Shown: piece after piece, positions 16,714 through 26,457 of the stretch
Layout of the letters: the number at the start of each line of letters is the position of its first letter
Position numbering within the stretch: the stretch's first letter is position 1
Assembly (NCBI RefSeq): GCF_000720135.1
Contig: NZ_JOIU01000025.1
Span: 1 to 64,000, forward strand
DNA from: Streptomyces sp. NRRL S-1022
GTDB taxonomy: Bacteria > Actinomycetota > Actinomycetes > Streptomycetales > Streptomycetaceae
Length of the DNA: 64,000 nucleotides
Direction of reading: 5' to 3'
Notes under the pieces: generated by a model
What the model saw: the letters and a program-made list of their open reading frames with translations, nothing else
Databases searched by the model: none
What the model was told of the DNA's origin: nothing
Made by a program: the position numbers and the translations under genes

Positions 16714-18516
16714 CTAGCCGCCGTAGGCCCCCGAGGCCGTCAGACGCAGGGCCGTGTCGATCAGCGGGACGTGGCTGAACGCCTGCGGGAAGTTGCCCAC
16801 CTGGCGCTTCAGGCGCGGGTCCCACTCCTCGGCGAGCAGACCGAGGTCGTTGCGCAGCGCGAGCAGCTTCTCGAACAGCTTGCGGGCCTCGTCCACCCGG
16901 CCGATCATCGCCAGGTCGTCCGCCATCCAGAACGAGCAGGCCAGGAAGGCGCCCTCGTCGCCCGGCAGGCCGTCGACACCTGCGTGGTCGCCCTCCGTCG
17001 GGTAGCGCAGGATGAACCCGTCCGAGGTGGACAGCTCGCGCTGGATGGCCTCGATGGTGCCGATCACCCGCTTGTCGTCCGGCGGCAGGAAGCCCATCTG
17101 CGGGATGAGCAGCAGCGAGGCGTCCAGTTCCTGCGAGCCGTACGACTGGGTGAAGGTGTTGCGCTCCTTGTCGTAGCCCTTCTCGCACACGTCCCGGTGG
17201 ATGTCGTCGCGCAGTTCCTTCCAGCGCTCCAGCGGGCCGTCCGCGCCGCCGGACTCGATCAGCTTGATCGTGCGGTCCACCGCGACCCAGGCCATCACCT
17301 TGGAGTGCACGAAGTGCCGGCGCGGGCCGCGCACCTCCCAGATGCCCTCGTCCGGCTCCTGCCAGTGGTCCTCCAGGTAGCGGATCAGCTTCAGCTGGAG
17401 CAGCGAGGCGTAGTCGTTGCGGGCCAGGCCCGTCATGTGGCCCAGGTGCAGGGCCTCGGTGACCTCGCCGTACACGTCCAGCTGGAGCTGGTGCGCGGCG
17501 CCGTTGCCGACCCGGACCGGGGCGGAGTCCTCGTAGCCCGGCAGCCAGTCCAGCTCCGCCTCGCCCAGCTCGCGCTCGCCGGCGATGCCGTACATGATCT
17601 GCAGGTTCTCCGGGTCGCCGGCGACCGCGCGCAGCAGCCACTCGCGCCAGGCGCGGGCCTCCTCGCGGTAGCCGGTGCGCAGCAGCGAGGACAGGGTGAT
17701 CGCCGCGTCCCGCAGCCAGGTGTAGCGGTAGTCCCAGTTGCGCACGCCCCCGATGTCCTCCGGGAGGGAGGTGGTGGGGGCGGCGACGATGCCGCCGGTC
17801 GGGGCGTACGTCAGCGCCTTCAGGGTGATCAGCGAGCGGATCACCGCCTCGCGGTACGGCCCGTGGTACGTACAGTGCTCGACCCACTCGCGCCAGAAGT
17901 CCTCCGTCGCCTCCAGGGACGTCTCGGGCTCCGGCAGCGGCGGCGGCTCCTTGTGCGAGGGCTGCCACGAGATCGTGAACGCGATCCGGTCACCGGGGGC
18001 GACCGTGAAGTCGGCGTACGTGGTGAGCGCCTTGCCGTAGGTCTCCGCCTCGGTGTCGAACCACACCGAGTCCGGCCCGGCGACGGCCACCGTACGGCCC
18101 TCGTGCTTGTGCACCCACGGCACCACCCGGCCGTAGGAGAAGCGCATCCTGAGGGCCGAGCGCATCGGCACCCGGCCGGTGACCCCCTCCACGATCCGGA
18201 TCAGCTGCGGGGCGCCGTCACGCGGGGGCATGAAATCGGTCACACGGACCGTGCCGCGCGGGGTGTCCCACTCGGATTCCAGGATCAGCGAGTCGCCGCG
18301 GTAGCTGCGCCGGGCGGCCGTGGGCGGCTTGGCGTCGGCGGCGTGCGCCGGGCCGAGCCGCCAGAAGCCGTGCTCCTCGGTGCCCAGCAGGCCGGCGAAG
18401 ATGGCATGCGAGTCGAAGCGGGGCAGGCACAGCCAGTCCACCGTGCCGTCCCGGCAGACCAGCGCCGCTGTCTGCATGTCTCCGATGAGTGCGTAGTCTT
18501 CGATGCGCCCGGCCAC
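16714..18516 (-). CDS. Glycoside hydrolase family 15 protein (glucoamylase/trehalase-like)
   Basis: This is an approximately 600-residue cytosolic enzyme without a signal peptide. The N-terminal block RIEDYALIGDMQTAALVCRD (then GTVDWLCLPRFDS) and the (alpha/alpha)6 barrel motifs VRNWDYRYTWLRDAA and DEGAFLACSFWMADDLA are typical of the large actinobacterial GH15 group, which includes trehalases and dextran glucosidases. The acidic residue pair near WLRD and the later E in GDEGAF are the likely catalytic region. I chose GTG 18516 because GGAG lies six bases upstream and the family starts here; GTG 18540 would add eight residues. Confidence 0.88.
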   Translation of the reverse strand: MAGRIEDYALIGDMQTAALVCRDGTVDWLCLPRFDSHAIFAGLLGTEEHGFWRLGPAHAADAKPPTAARRSYRGDSLILESEWDTPRGTVRVTDFMPPRDGAPQLIRIVEGVTGRVPMRSALRMRFSYGRVVPWVHKHEGRTVAVAGPDSVWFDTEAETYGKALTTYADFTVAPGDRIAFTISWQPSHKEPPPLPEPETSLEATEDFWREWVEHCTYHGPYREAVIRSLITLKALTYAPTGGIVAAPTTSLPEDIGGVRNWDYRYTWLRDAAITLSSLLRTGYREEARAWREWLLRAVAGDPENLQIMYGIAGERELGEAELDWLPGYEDSAPVRVGNGAAHQLQLDVYGEVTEALHLGHMTGLARNDYASLLQLKLIRYLEDHWQEPDEGIWEVRGPRRHFVHSKVMAWVAVDRTIKLIESGGADGPLERWKELRDDIHRDVCEKGYDKERNTFTQSYGSQELDASLLLIPQMGFLPPDDKRVIGTIEAIQRELSTSDGFILRYPTEGDHAGVDGLPGDEGAFLACSFWMADDLAMIGRVDEARKLFEKLLALRNDLGLLAEEWDPRLKRQVGNFPQAFSHVPLIDTALRLTASGAYGG

Positions 18517-18540
18517 GTGCAACTCCAGTCGAACGGCCAC

Positions 18541-19051
18541 GTCACACCCCCGCGCAGGGGGCTGTCGCTAGTGCGGTCAAGGGGTCGTTTTTGTGCGTCG
18601 TTGAGCGGTGAAGCAAAGCAGCCCGCCGAGCCCTGAGGCAACACGACAGTCTTTGCTCAACGAACTGCCGCGCTCTCGTTGTTCCGGGTGATGTTGGCGG
18701 GGGTGTGCCGTCGTTCCGGCCGGGCTCGGCAGCGAATGTCCGAGCAGGATACGACGCACGTAGATGATGTGCGTGCCGCTCCGGGCAACCCGTGTGGGCC
18801 GAACGAGTGAGCACCGGGTGAGAACGGTGTGTCCGCGGCACGTCTCCAGTGACACGAGTGACATGTGTGGCGGCAGCGTGTGGGCGGCCGGGTGCGGAGC
18901 GTGCCCGGAAGCCATCCGTGCCAGGCGCTGATACGCTGGTAGCCCGTGGACCGGTGGGAAAAAACCCCCGAACCGCAGCGACGGCACCCCCGGCAGCGCC
19001 GGGAGGGACGCCGGACCGCACCCCCCAGACCGCGACCACGGGAGCCCCCTC
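18541..19051. other. Intergenic region between GH15 gene and pyrG
   Basis: These 511 bases separate two divergent genes. At 18599-18662 there is an imperfect dyad: CGTTGAGC plus AAAG on the left (with an 8-base insert between) and CTTTGCTCAACG on the right. It could be an operator or leader hairpin for the GH15 gene. A TGATACGCTGGTAG stretch near 18927 holds a possible -10 for pyrG. No small gene was found that I would support. Confidence 0.45.
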
Positions 19052-20707
19052 TTGGCCATGCCGCCCAAAACCACGACGACCAAGCACATCTTCGTCACCG
19101 GGGGTGTCGCCTCCTCGCTCGGCAAGGGTCTGACCGCCTCCAGCCTGGGCATGCTGCTCAAGGCACGGGGCCTGCGGGTCGTGATGCAGAAGCTCGACCC
19201 GTATCTGAACGTCGACCCGGGCACGATGAACCCCTTCCAGCACGGTGAGGTGTTCGTCACCAACGACGGCGCCGAGACCGACCTGGACATCGGCCACTAC
19301 GAGCGGTTCCTCGACCGCGACCTGGACGGCACCGCCAACGTCACCACCGGTCAGGTCTACTCGACCGTGATCGCCAAGGAGCGGCGCGGCGAGTACCTGG
19401 GCGACACGGTGCAGGTCATTCCGCACATCACCAACGAGATCAAGCACCGCATCCGCCGCATGGCCACCGACGAGGTCGACGTGGTCATCACCGAGGTCGG
19501 CGGCACGGTGGGCGACATCGAGTCGCTGCCGTTCCTGGAGACCGTCCGCCAGGTCCGCCACGAGGTCGGCCGGGACAACGTCTTCGTGGTGCACATCTCG
19601 CTGCTGCCCTACATCGGCCCCTCGGGTGAGCTGAAGACCAAGCCGACCCAGCACTCGGTGGCCGCCCTGCGCAACATCGGCATCCAGCCGGACGCGATCG
19701 TGCTGCGCTGCGACCGCGAGGTCCCCACCGCGATCAAGCGGAAGATCTCCCTGATGTGCGACGTCGACGAGGCCGCCGTGGTCGCCTGCCCCGACGCCCG
19801 CTCGATCTACGACATCCCCAAGGTCGTGCACGCCGAGGGCCTGGACGCCTACGTGGTCCGCAAGCTCGACCTGCCGTTCCGGGACGTGGACTGGACGACC
19901 TGGGACGACCTGCTGGACCGCGTCCACAACCCCGACCACGAGGTCACCCTGGCCCTGGTCGGCAAGTACATCGACCTGCCCGACGCCTACCTCTCGGTCA
20001 CCGAGGCCCTGCGCGCCGGCGGGTTCGCCAACCGTGCCCGCGTGAAGATCAAGTGGGTGACCTCCGACGACTGCAAGACCCCGGCCGGCGCCCAGGCCCA
20101 GCTCGCGGACGTGGACGGCATCTGCATCCCCGGCGGCTTCGGCGAGCGCGGGGTGAACGGCAAGGTCGGCGCCATCCGGTACGCCCGCGAGAACAAGATC
20201 CCGCTGCTCGGCCTCTGCCTGGGCCTGCAGTGCATCGTGGTCGAGGCCGCGCGGAACCTGGCCGACATCCCGGACGCCAACTCCACCGAGTTCGACCCCG
20301 CCACCGCCCACCCGGTGATCTCCACCATGGCCGAGCAGATGGACATCGTCGCCGGCGAGGGCGACCTGGGCGGCACGATGAGGCTGGGCATGTACCCGGC
20401 CAAGCTCGCCGAGGGCTCCATCGTCCGCGAGGTCTACGACGGCAAGGAGTACGTCGAGGAGCGGCACCGCCACCGCTACGAGGTCAACAACGCCTACCGC
20501 GCGGAGCTGGAGAAGAAGGCCGGGATCGTCTTCTCCGGCACCTCGCCCGACGGCAAGCTCGTGGAGTACGTGGAGTACCCGCGGGACGTCCACCCGTACC
20601 TGGTCGCCACGCAGGCGCACCCCGAGCTGCGCTCGCGGCCGACCCGCGCCAACCCGCTGTTCGCCGGTCTGGTGAAGGCCGCGGTCGAGCGGAAGATCTC
20701 GAAGTAA
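19052..20707 (+). CDS. pyrG: CTP synthase
   Basis: The 551-residue enzyme makes CTP from UTP, ATP and glutamine. The N-terminal synthetase domain begins [20 protein letters not shown], and the C-terminal class-I glutamine amidotransferase domain shows GGFGERG, the nucleophile in [10 protein letters not shown] and the His-Glu pair in HPELRSRPT. The full domain set is intact. GGAG at 19041-19044 sits seven bases from TTG 19052 and 13 from ATG 19058; both give near-identical proteins. It is transcribed away from the GH15 gene and ends at a strong hairpin. Confidence 0.97.
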   Translation: MAMPPKTTTTKHIFVTGGVASSLGKGLTASSLGMLLKARGLRVVMQKLDPYLNVDPGTMNPFQHGEVFVTNDGAETDLDIGHYERFLDRDLDGTANVTTGQVYSTVIAKERRGEYLGDTVQVIPHITNEIKHRIRRMATDEVDVVITEVGGTVGDIESLPFLETVRQVRHEVGRDNVFVVHISLLPYIGPSGELKTKPTQHSVAALRNIGIQPDAIVLRCDREVPTAIKRKISLMCDVDEAAVVACPDARSIYDIPKVVHAEGLDAYVVRKLDLPFRDVDWTTWDDLLDRVHNPDHEVTLALVGKYIDLPDAYLSVTEALRAGGFANRARVKIKWVTSDDCKTPAGAQAQLADVDGICIPGGFGERGVNGKVGAIRYARENKIPLLGLCLGLQCIVVEAARNLADIPDANSTEFDPATAHPVISTMAEQMDIVAGEGDLGGTMRLGMYPAKLAEGSIVREVYDGKEYVEERHRHRYEVNNAYRAELEKKAGIVFSGTSPDGKLVEYVEYPRDVHPYLVATQAHPELRSRPTRANPLFAGLVKAAVERKISK

Positions 20708-20725
20708 CACACCAGTTGTACGGTG

Positions 20726-20768
20726 GCCGGGGTGCATACCTTCGAAAGGTGGGCACCCCGGCTTCTTT
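20726..20768 (+). terminator. Terminator after pyrG
   Basis: The inverted repeat GCCGGGGTGC ... GCACCCCGGC with an inner ACCTT/AAAGGT stem forms a hairpin of about 15 base pairs, followed by TTCTTTCT. It separates pyrG from the NUDIX gene 38 bases further on. Confidence 0.8.
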
Positions 20769-20805
20769 CTGCCGGTCGTGCGGAACGTGTGTGGAAGGAC
20801 AGGGC

Positions 20806-21432
20806 ATGACGATCAAGGACACCCCCGAGGAGTGGGAGATCCGGGCGACGGAGACCCCTTTCACGGGCAACAAGACCTCCGTCCGCACGGACGACGTGGT
20901 CATGCCCGACGGCTCGGTGGTCCGCCGTGACTACCAGGTCCACCCCGGATCCGTGGCCGTCCTCGCCCTGGACGAGGAGGACCGGGTCCTGCTGATCAAC
21001 CAGTACCGCCACCCGGTGCGGCACAAGCTGTGGGAGATCCCGGCCGGCCTGCTGGACGTGCCCGGCGAGAACCCGCTGCACGCCGCCCAGCGCGAGCTGT
21101 ACGAGGAGGCGCACGTCAAGGCCGAGGACTGGCGGGTGCTGACCGACGTGTACACCACACCCGGCGGCTGCGACGAGGCCGTACGGGTCTTCCTGGCCCG
21201 CGGCCTGTCCGACGCGGAGGGCGAGCGCTTCGCGGCGGAGCACGAGGAGACCGACATGGAGCACGCACGCGTGCCGGTCGATGAGCTGGTGCGCCGGGTA
21301 CTGGCCGGGGACGTGCACAACAACTGCCTGGTCGTCGGGGTCCTGTCCCTGGTGGCGGCGCGGACCGGGGACGGCCTGGACGCGCTGCGGCCGGCGGACG
21401 CGCCGTGGCCGGCGCGCCCCTTCGCTGCCTGA
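20806..21432 (+). CDS. NUDIX hydrolase (ADP-ribose pyrophosphatase-like)
   Basis: The 208-residue enzyme has the NUDIX box GLLDVPGENPLHAAQRELYEEAHV (~residues 82-105), which keeps the metal-binding REL-x-EE core but carries one extra residue before the first Glu and His where Gly is usual. The upstream YRHPVRHKLWEIPAG block is typical of ADP-sugar pyrophosphatases that cleave ADP-ribose to AMP and ribose-5-phosphate. There is no winged-helix tail, so it is not an NrtR-type regulator. The ATG at 20806 has GGAAGGAC upstream. Confidence 0.9.
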   Translation: MTIKDTPEEWEIRATETPFTGNKTSVRTDDVVMPDGSVVRRDYQVHPGSVAVLALDEEDRVLLINQYRHPVRHKLWEIPAGLLDVPGENPLHAAQRELYEEAHVKAEDWRVLTDVYTTPGGCDEAVRVFLARGLSDAEGERFAAEHEETDMEHARVPVDELVRRVLAGDVHNNCLVVGVLSLVAARTGDGLDALRPADAPWPARPFAA

Positions 21433-21615
21433 GACGGGCACGGCCCCCGGGCCCGCACCCGTCCGGGTCACTGGTGTGACGATCGCCTGATCCGATCGGG
21501 CGATCCGTCCGCCGCGCTCCTCCCGGAACGTCGCAGAGCGTGAACTAGGCTCTTCAACGCCCGTACCGGAAGACACCGGCGGGCTTGCGCGTGCGGTGGG
21601 ACGGGAGTGTGGCCC

Positions 21616-23682
21616 GTGACGGATCAGGCGGTGGACCCAGACGGTGCGGAGCTGTCCGCACACCCGGCCACGACGGACCGTTTCCTGGGCCGTAGCCGGG
21701 AGTTGAAGGAGCTGCGCGCCGACATCGCGCGCGCGGGACTGGACACCCTCTCCGGCCGCAAGGCCCCCCGCGCGCGCGTGCTCCTCATCGCCGGCCGCCC
21801 CGGCTCCGGCCGCACCCGGCTCGCCGAGGAACTCGTCCGGCTGGTCGCCGACCGTTACCCCGACGGGGTGCTGCGGGCCCGGCTGAGCGAGCCCGGCGGC
21901 ACGCCGGTCCCCGTCGAACAGGCCGCCCGCGACCTGCTGGCCGGGCTGGGGCTGCCCGCCCCCGCCGGAGCCGCCGAGGAGGAGCTGGCCGCGGCCCTGC
22001 GCGCGGCCCTCACCGGCCGGCGGATGCTCCTCCTGCTGGACGACGCGGCCGGCGCCGACCAGGTCGACGCGCTGCTTCCGGACGCCCCGGACTGCCTGGT
22101 GGTGGCCGTCTCCCAGGGCCCGCTCACCGGCATCGCGGACGTCCGTCCCTGCACGCTCGGCGGGCTCGACACCAAGTCCGCGCTGGAACTGCTCACCGGC
22201 TACACCGGCTCGGTCCGCATCACCGTCGACCCGCGCTCCGCCGAGAGCCTCGTCGAGGGGTGCCAGGGCCACCCGGCCGCACTGGTGCTGGCCGGCGGCT
22301 GGCTCGCCGCCCGCCCCCAGGCCGCCGTCTCCGACCTGGCCAAACGGCTGCACACGGAGACCGAGGCGGGCGCGGACGCCACCCCGCTCTCCCGCGTCTT
22401 CCGGCTCGTGTACGAGCAGCTGCCCGCCCCGGCCGCCCGGACCCTGCGGCTGCTGTGCCTCGCCCCGGCCGGCCTGGTCGACCCGCACACCGCCTCGGCG
22501 CTGGCCGGCTGCTCGGTCGACGCGGCCCGCACCACCCTGGACGACCTGGTCGCCCTCGGCCTGCTGCGCGCGGTGGCCTCCCCGCTGCCCCAGTACGAGG
22601 TCCCCGGCTGTCTGCACCCGCTGCTGCGCGCCCTCGCCGAGAGCCAGGAGCGGCCCGCCGAGCTCCAGCTGGCCCGGGCCCGGATGCTGGAGCGGACGGT
22701 ACGGCTGCTCCAGTCCTGCCGGGCGATCACCGAGACGGACAGCCCGCAGGCCCGCGAGAAGCTGAGCGGCCTGCCGCCCGCGCTGCGCTTCCCCACCCCG
22801 CGGGCCGCCGCGGACTGGCTGCGTATCCGGCGGCCCGCCCTGCTGGCCTCCACACGCCTGGCGGTGGCCGACGGCGAGCTCGACACCCTCGCCCGCCGGC
22901 TGATGTCCCAGCTGGTCAGGGCCCTGGCGGCGCATGTCGGCACGCAGGCCGCCGCGCCCGACCTGTACGGCGTGCACGGCCTGGTGCTGGATGTCGCCGA
23001 GCGGCGCGGGCTGCCCCGGGAGAAGGCCGCGGCCCTGCTGAACCTGGGCGATCTGGACGCGCAGACCGGCCGCACCCGGGAGGCGCTGGCCCGCTACCGG
23101 GCCGCGCTGGACGCCGGACGCGAGGCGAACGACCCGTACGCGACGGGCCGCGCGATGGAATCCGTAGGCGGCGCCTACCAGGAGCTGGGCGATCACGACC
23201 GGGCCGCGGACTGGTTCGGCCGGGCGCTGGCCGACCGGCTGGCCCGGGGGGAGCACCCGGAGGCCGCCCGGCTGTACGGCCGCATCGGCACCGCCCACAC
23301 CTACGCGGGGCGCTACGGCGAGGCGCTCAGGAACTGGCGGGCGGCCCTCGCCGGGTACCGCAGGAGCGGTGATGTCGCCGCCAGCGCGCGGGCGTTGAGC
23401 GAGATCGCCCGGGTGCAGGAGTACGCGGGGCGGCCCGAGGAGTCGCTGCGCACCTGCCAGGAGGCGGTGGAGTGGGCGCGGCGCGCCGAGGACGTCCGGT
23501 TGCAGGCCGCGGTGCAGCTGCGCCTCGCCGACACCCTGGACCGGCTCGGCGACCCGGCCGCGGCCCGCCTGCACCGCGCCGCGGCGGAGCGCATGCTGGG
23601 TGAGAAGCCCCCGGAGGACGACGCAAGGCCGGAACAAGCCGCTAACGCCTGCGAAATCCGTACCGCATCCAGCGAAGATTGA
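21616..23682 (+). CDS. NTPase-like protein with TPR repeats (STAND-like), altered Walker A
   Basis: The 688-residue protein starts with an NTPase domain (~45-260): the P-loop position reads GRPGSGRTR, Walker B LLLLDDAAG, then a winged-helix-like region. The C-terminal third (~450-640) is a run of TPR repeats (ALLNLGDLDAQTGRTREALARY, AYQELGDHDRAADWFGRAL, GRIGTAHTYAGRYGEALRNW). This is the layout of STAND-type sensors, but without a DNA-binding or effector domain. The Walker A lysine is Arg, so ATP hydrolysis may be weak or absent. GTG 21616 has GGGAG eight bases upstream. The function is unknown; the gene is conserved near ald in Streptomyces as far as I recall. Confidence 0.8.
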   Translation: MTDQAVDPDGAELSAHPATTDRFLGRSRELKELRADIARAGLDTLSGRKAPRARVLLIAGRPGSGRTRLAEELVRLVADRYPDGVLRARLSEPGGTPVPVEQAARDLLAGLGLPAPAGAAEEELAAALRAALTGRRMLLLLDDAAGADQVDALLPDAPDCLVVAVSQGPLTGIADVRPCTLGGLDTKSALELLTGYTGSVRITVDPRSAESLVEGCQGHPAALVLAGGWLAARPQAAVSDLAKRLHTETEAGADATPLSRVFRLVYEQLPAPAARTLRLLCLAPAGLVDPHTASALAGCSVDAARTTLDDLVALGLLRAVASPLPQYEVPGCLHPLLRALAESQERPAELQLARARMLERTVRLLQSCRAITETDSPQAREKLSGLPPALRFPTPRAAADWLRIRRPALLASTRLAVADGELDTLARRLMSQLVRALAAHVGTQAAAPDLYGVHGLVLDVAERRGLPREKAAALLNLGDLDAQTGRTREALARYRAALDAGREANDPYATGRAMESVGGAYQELGDHDRAADWFGRALADRLARGEHPEAARLYGRIGTAHTYAGRYGEALRNWRAALAGYRRSGDVAASARALSEIARVQEYAGRPEESLRTCQEAVEWARRAEDVRLQAAVQLRLADTLDRLGDPAAARLHRAAAERMLGEKPPEDDARPEQAANACEIRTASSED

Positions 23683-23819
23683 TGCAATGGAAGGCTAGAC
23701 AGCCGGAACACCTTCATTAGACTGGCTCTGCCGCACGTTCTCCAGCGGTGTCTCCCGGTATGCCCCCGCATGTCTGGGTACGTCTGTAATGCACCCCCAT
23801 ACCCTCTGAGCCAAGGACC

Positions 23820-24944
23820 GTGATCGACGTGAAGGTCGGCATCCCCCGCGAGGTCAAGAACAACGAGTTCCGGGTGGCCATCACCCCCGCCGGCGTGCAC
23901 GAGCTGGTGCGCAACGGCCACCAGGTCGTCATCGAGCGCGGCGCCGGCCTCGGCTCCTCGATCACGGACGAGGAGTACGTCTCCGCCGGTGCCGCCCTGC
24001 TCGACACCGCCGACGAGGTGTGGGCCGCCGCCGACCTGCTGCTGAAGGTCAAGGAGCCCATCGCGGAGGAGTACCACCGCCTCCGCAAGGACCAGATCCT
24101 CTTCACCTACCTGCACCTGGCCGCCTCCAAGGAGTGCACGGACGCGCTGCTGGAGTCGGGCACCACGGCCATCGCCTACGAGACCGTCGAGCTGCCGAGC
24201 CGCGCGCTGCCGCTGCTCGCCCCGATGTCCGAGGTCGCCGGTCGGCTGGCCCCGCAGGTCGGCGCCTATCACCTGATGCGCGCGGCCGGCGGCCGCGGCG
24301 TGCTGCCGGGCGGCGTGCCGGGCGTGACCCCGGCCAAGGCCGTGGTCATCGGCGGCGGTGTCTCCGGCTGGAACGCCACCCAGGTCGCCGTCGGCATGGG
24401 CTTCGAGGTGACGCTGCTCGACCGCGACATCAACAAGCTGCGCGAGGCCGACCGGATCTTCGGCACGAAGGTCAAGGCGATCATGTCCAACTCCTTCGAG
24501 CTGGAGAAGGCCGTCCTCGACGCCGACCTCGTCATCGGCGCGGTCCTCATCCCGGGTGCCAAGGCCCCGAAGCTGGTCACCAACGAGCTGGTCGCCCGCA
24601 TGAAGCCGGGAAGTGTCCTTGTCGACATCGCCATCGACCAGGGCGGCTGCTTCGAGGACTCCCACCCGACGACCCACGCCGAGCCGACCTTCCAGGTGCA
24701 CAACTCGGTCTTCTACTGCGTGGCCAACATGCCGGGCGCGGTGCCGAACACCTCCACCAACGCCCTCACCAACGCGACGATGCCGTACATCGTCTCGCTC
24801 GCCAACAACGGCTGGGTGGAGGCGCTGCGCCGCGACGCCGCGCTCGCCAAGGGTCTCAACACCCATGACGGCAAGGTCGTTTACAAGGAGGTCGCCGAGG
24901 CCCACGGCCTGGAGCACGTCGAGCTGGACTCGCTGCTCGGCTGA
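23820..24944 (+). CDS. ald: Alanine dehydrogenase
   Basis: The 374-residue NAD-dependent enzyme interconverts alanine and pyruvate plus ammonia. The N-terminal block [19 protein letters not shown], catalytic-region Lys in [13 protein letters not shown], His in TYLHLAAS and the Rossmann motif [12 protein letters not shown] are complete and match the family along the full length. GTG 23820 is two bases after AAGGA (short), while GTG 23829 (VKVGIP) matches the usual family start with an 11-base gap; the true start is open. It is monocistronic, ending at a perfect hairpin. Confidence 0.95.
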   Translation: MIDVKVGIPREVKNNEFRVAITPAGVHELVRNGHQVVIERGAGLGSSITDEEYVSAGAALLDTADEVWAAADLLLKVKEPIAEEYHRLRKDQILFTYLHLAASKECTDALLESGTTAIAYETVELPSRALPLLAPMSEVAGRLAPQVGAYHLMRAAGGRGVLPGGVPGVTPAKAVVIGGGVSGWNATQVAVGMGFEVTLLDRDINKLREADRIFGTKVKAIMSNSFELEKAVLDADLVIGAVLIPGAKAPKLVTNELVARMKPGSVLVDIAIDQGGCFEDSHPTTHAEPTFQVHNSVFYCVANMPGAVPNTSTNALTNATMPYIVSLANNGWVEALRRDAALAKGLNTHDGKVVYKEVAEAHGLEHVELDSLLG

Positions 24945-24987
24945 CCCAAAAGGCGATTCGTCAACACGGCTCGTCAACTATGAGCGC

Positions 24988-25020
24988 CCGGCCGGACCTT
25001 GCCCGACAAGGTCCGGCCGG
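24988..25020 (+). terminator. Terminator after ald
   Basis: A perfect 13-base-pair stem, CCGGCCGGACCTT with its complement, flanks a 7-base loop (GCCCGAC). No strong T-run follows, as is common in Streptomyces. It lies 44 bases after the ald stop. Confidence 0.85.
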
Positions 25021-25178
25021 ATGTGTGTATGGTCACTTTGCGGCTCTCGGTCAACTCGCCTCGAACGTAACCCTTCGACCGATTCGCACACCGGTGAAAC
25101 CTGCTGTGCGACGGCCCTACGCCCTTGACAGCGAGATGTTTCATTGCCGACACATCCTGCCGGGTCCGGCGGATTGTG

Positions 25179-25208
25179 TTGCTGCGAACCGCCGACACGC
25201 CATAGAGT
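25179..25208 (+). promoter_or_regulatory. Possible promoter of the parA-like gene
   Basis: TTGCTG (25179) and TAGAGT (25203) are separated by 18 bases and sit about 74 bases before the GTG of the parA-like gene. Another TTGACA at 25125 has no clear -10. The ald-parA gap (24945-25281) otherwise holds the ald terminator and a strong AAGGAGG ribosome site at 25264. Confidence 0.35.
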
Positions 25209-25281
25209 CGCCAACCGTCGGCATGGTGTCACGCTGACCTTGTCTAGAAGTTTCCTGGTCACCAAGGAGGTAAGACGACTT

Positions 25282-26457
25282 GTGAATGAGTCGACATTTT
25301 CTCCCGGGGGTGGTCAACCAGGAATGCCTGCACGGGGCCAGGGCCCCGCGGGTTCCGAGGCTGTCGGCTCCGTCGCTGTGCGCACCTTCGCAGCCCACCA
25401 GAGTTCCGGTCCGCACGTGGCCCGGACAGCACACCAGAGCATGGATGGCCATCACGTGAACGCCATGGCCGGCGACGGAAGTGGCGCGCCCCACAACCAC
25501 TTCGCCGACTACGACGAACTGCCCGAGGGGCACTTCTACGACCCCGACGCCGAGTACGAGCCCGATCCCGAGTACGCGGCCACGCTCGCGCCCGACGCGG
25601 CCCGCCAGCGCCGCGAGCGCATCGGCCCGACCGGACGCCCGCTGCCGTACTTCCCGATCCCGGGCCCGCTGACCGACCACGGCCCCGCGAAGATCATCGC
25701 GATGTGCAACCAGAAGGGCGGCGTCGGCAAGACGACGTCGACCATCAACCTGGGTGCCGCGCTCGCGGAGTACGGCCGGCGTGTGCTGCTCGTGGACTTC
25801 GACCCGCAGGGCGCGCTGTCGGTCGGTCTCGGCGTCAATCCCATGGAGCTCGACCTCACCGTCTACAACCTGCTCATGGAGCGGGGCATGTCCGCGGACG
25901 AGGTCCTGCTGAAGACGGCGGTCCCCAACATGGACCTGCTGCCCTCCAACATCGACCTGTCGGCCGCCGAGGTCCAGCTGGTCTCCGAGGTCGCGCGCGA
26001 GTCGACGCTCCAGCGGGCGCTGAAGCCGCTGCTGCCCGACTACGACTACATCGTGATCGACTGTCAGCCGTCGCTCGGCCTGCTCACCGTCAACGCCCTG
26101 ACGGCCGCTCACAAGGTGATCGTGCCGCTGGAGTGCGAGTTCTTCGCCCTGCGCGGTGTGGCCCTGCTGACCGAGACCATCGAGAAGGTCCAGGAGCGGC
26201 TCAACCCCGAGCTGGAGCTCGACGGCATCCTCGCCACGATGTACGACTCGCGCACCGTGCACAGCCGTGAGGTGCTCGCGCGGGTCGTCGAGGCGTTCGA
26301 CGACCACGTCTACCACACGGTCATCGGGCGCACCGTCCGCTTCCCGGAGACCACGGTCGCCGGTGAGCCGATCACCACGTACGCCTCCAACTCCGTCGGT
26401 GCCGCCGCCTACCGCCAGCTCGCCAGGGAGGTGCTCGCCCGGTGTCACGCCGAGTGA
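25282..26457 (+). CDS. ParA family ATPase
   Basis: The 391-residue protein has a long, partly acidic N-terminal extension (~1-130, with HFADYDELPEGHFYDPDAEYE) and then a full ParA/Soj domain: deviant Walker A KGGVGKTTSTINLGAAL, VLLVDFDPQGALSVGLG, and VIDCQPSLGLLTVNAL. It probably uses ATP-driven patterning on DNA or membrane. It is followed by a small partner gene and scpAB, the usual actinobacterial arrangement. This is not the oriC parAB locus: no parB, parS or replication gene is near. The start is GTG 25282 behind AAGGAGG. Confidence 0.9.
   Translation: MNESTFSPGGGQPGMPARGQGPAGSEAVGSVAVRTFAAHQSSGPHVARTAHQSMDGHHVNAMAGDGSGAPHNHFADYDELPEGHFYDPDAEYEPDPEYAATLAPDAARQRRERIGPTGRPLPYFPIPGPLTDHGPAKIIAMCNQKGGVGKTTSTINLGAALAEYGRRVLLVDFDPQGALSVGLGVNPMELDLTVYNLLMERGMSADEVLLKTAVPNMDLLPSNIDLSAAEVQLVSEVARESTLQRALKPLLPDYDYIVIDCQPSLGLLTVNALTAAHKVIVPLECEFFALRGVALLTETIEKVQERLNPELELDGILATMYDSRTVHSREVLARVVEAFDDHVYHTVIGRTVRFPETTVAGEPITTYASNSVGAAAYRQLAREVLARCHAE

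Noticed and set aside
20806..21432. NUDIX protein as the NrtR-type regulator of the 51-bp palindrome
   Set aside because: It has only the hydrolase domain, no winged-helix tail, and lies 9 kb away.
20494..23637. Minus-strand 1047-codon open frame over the NUDIX and NTPase genes
   Set aside because: It is a GC-bias shadow: amino acid content is Arg/Gly/Pro-rich without domains, while the plus strand encodes recognisable proteins.
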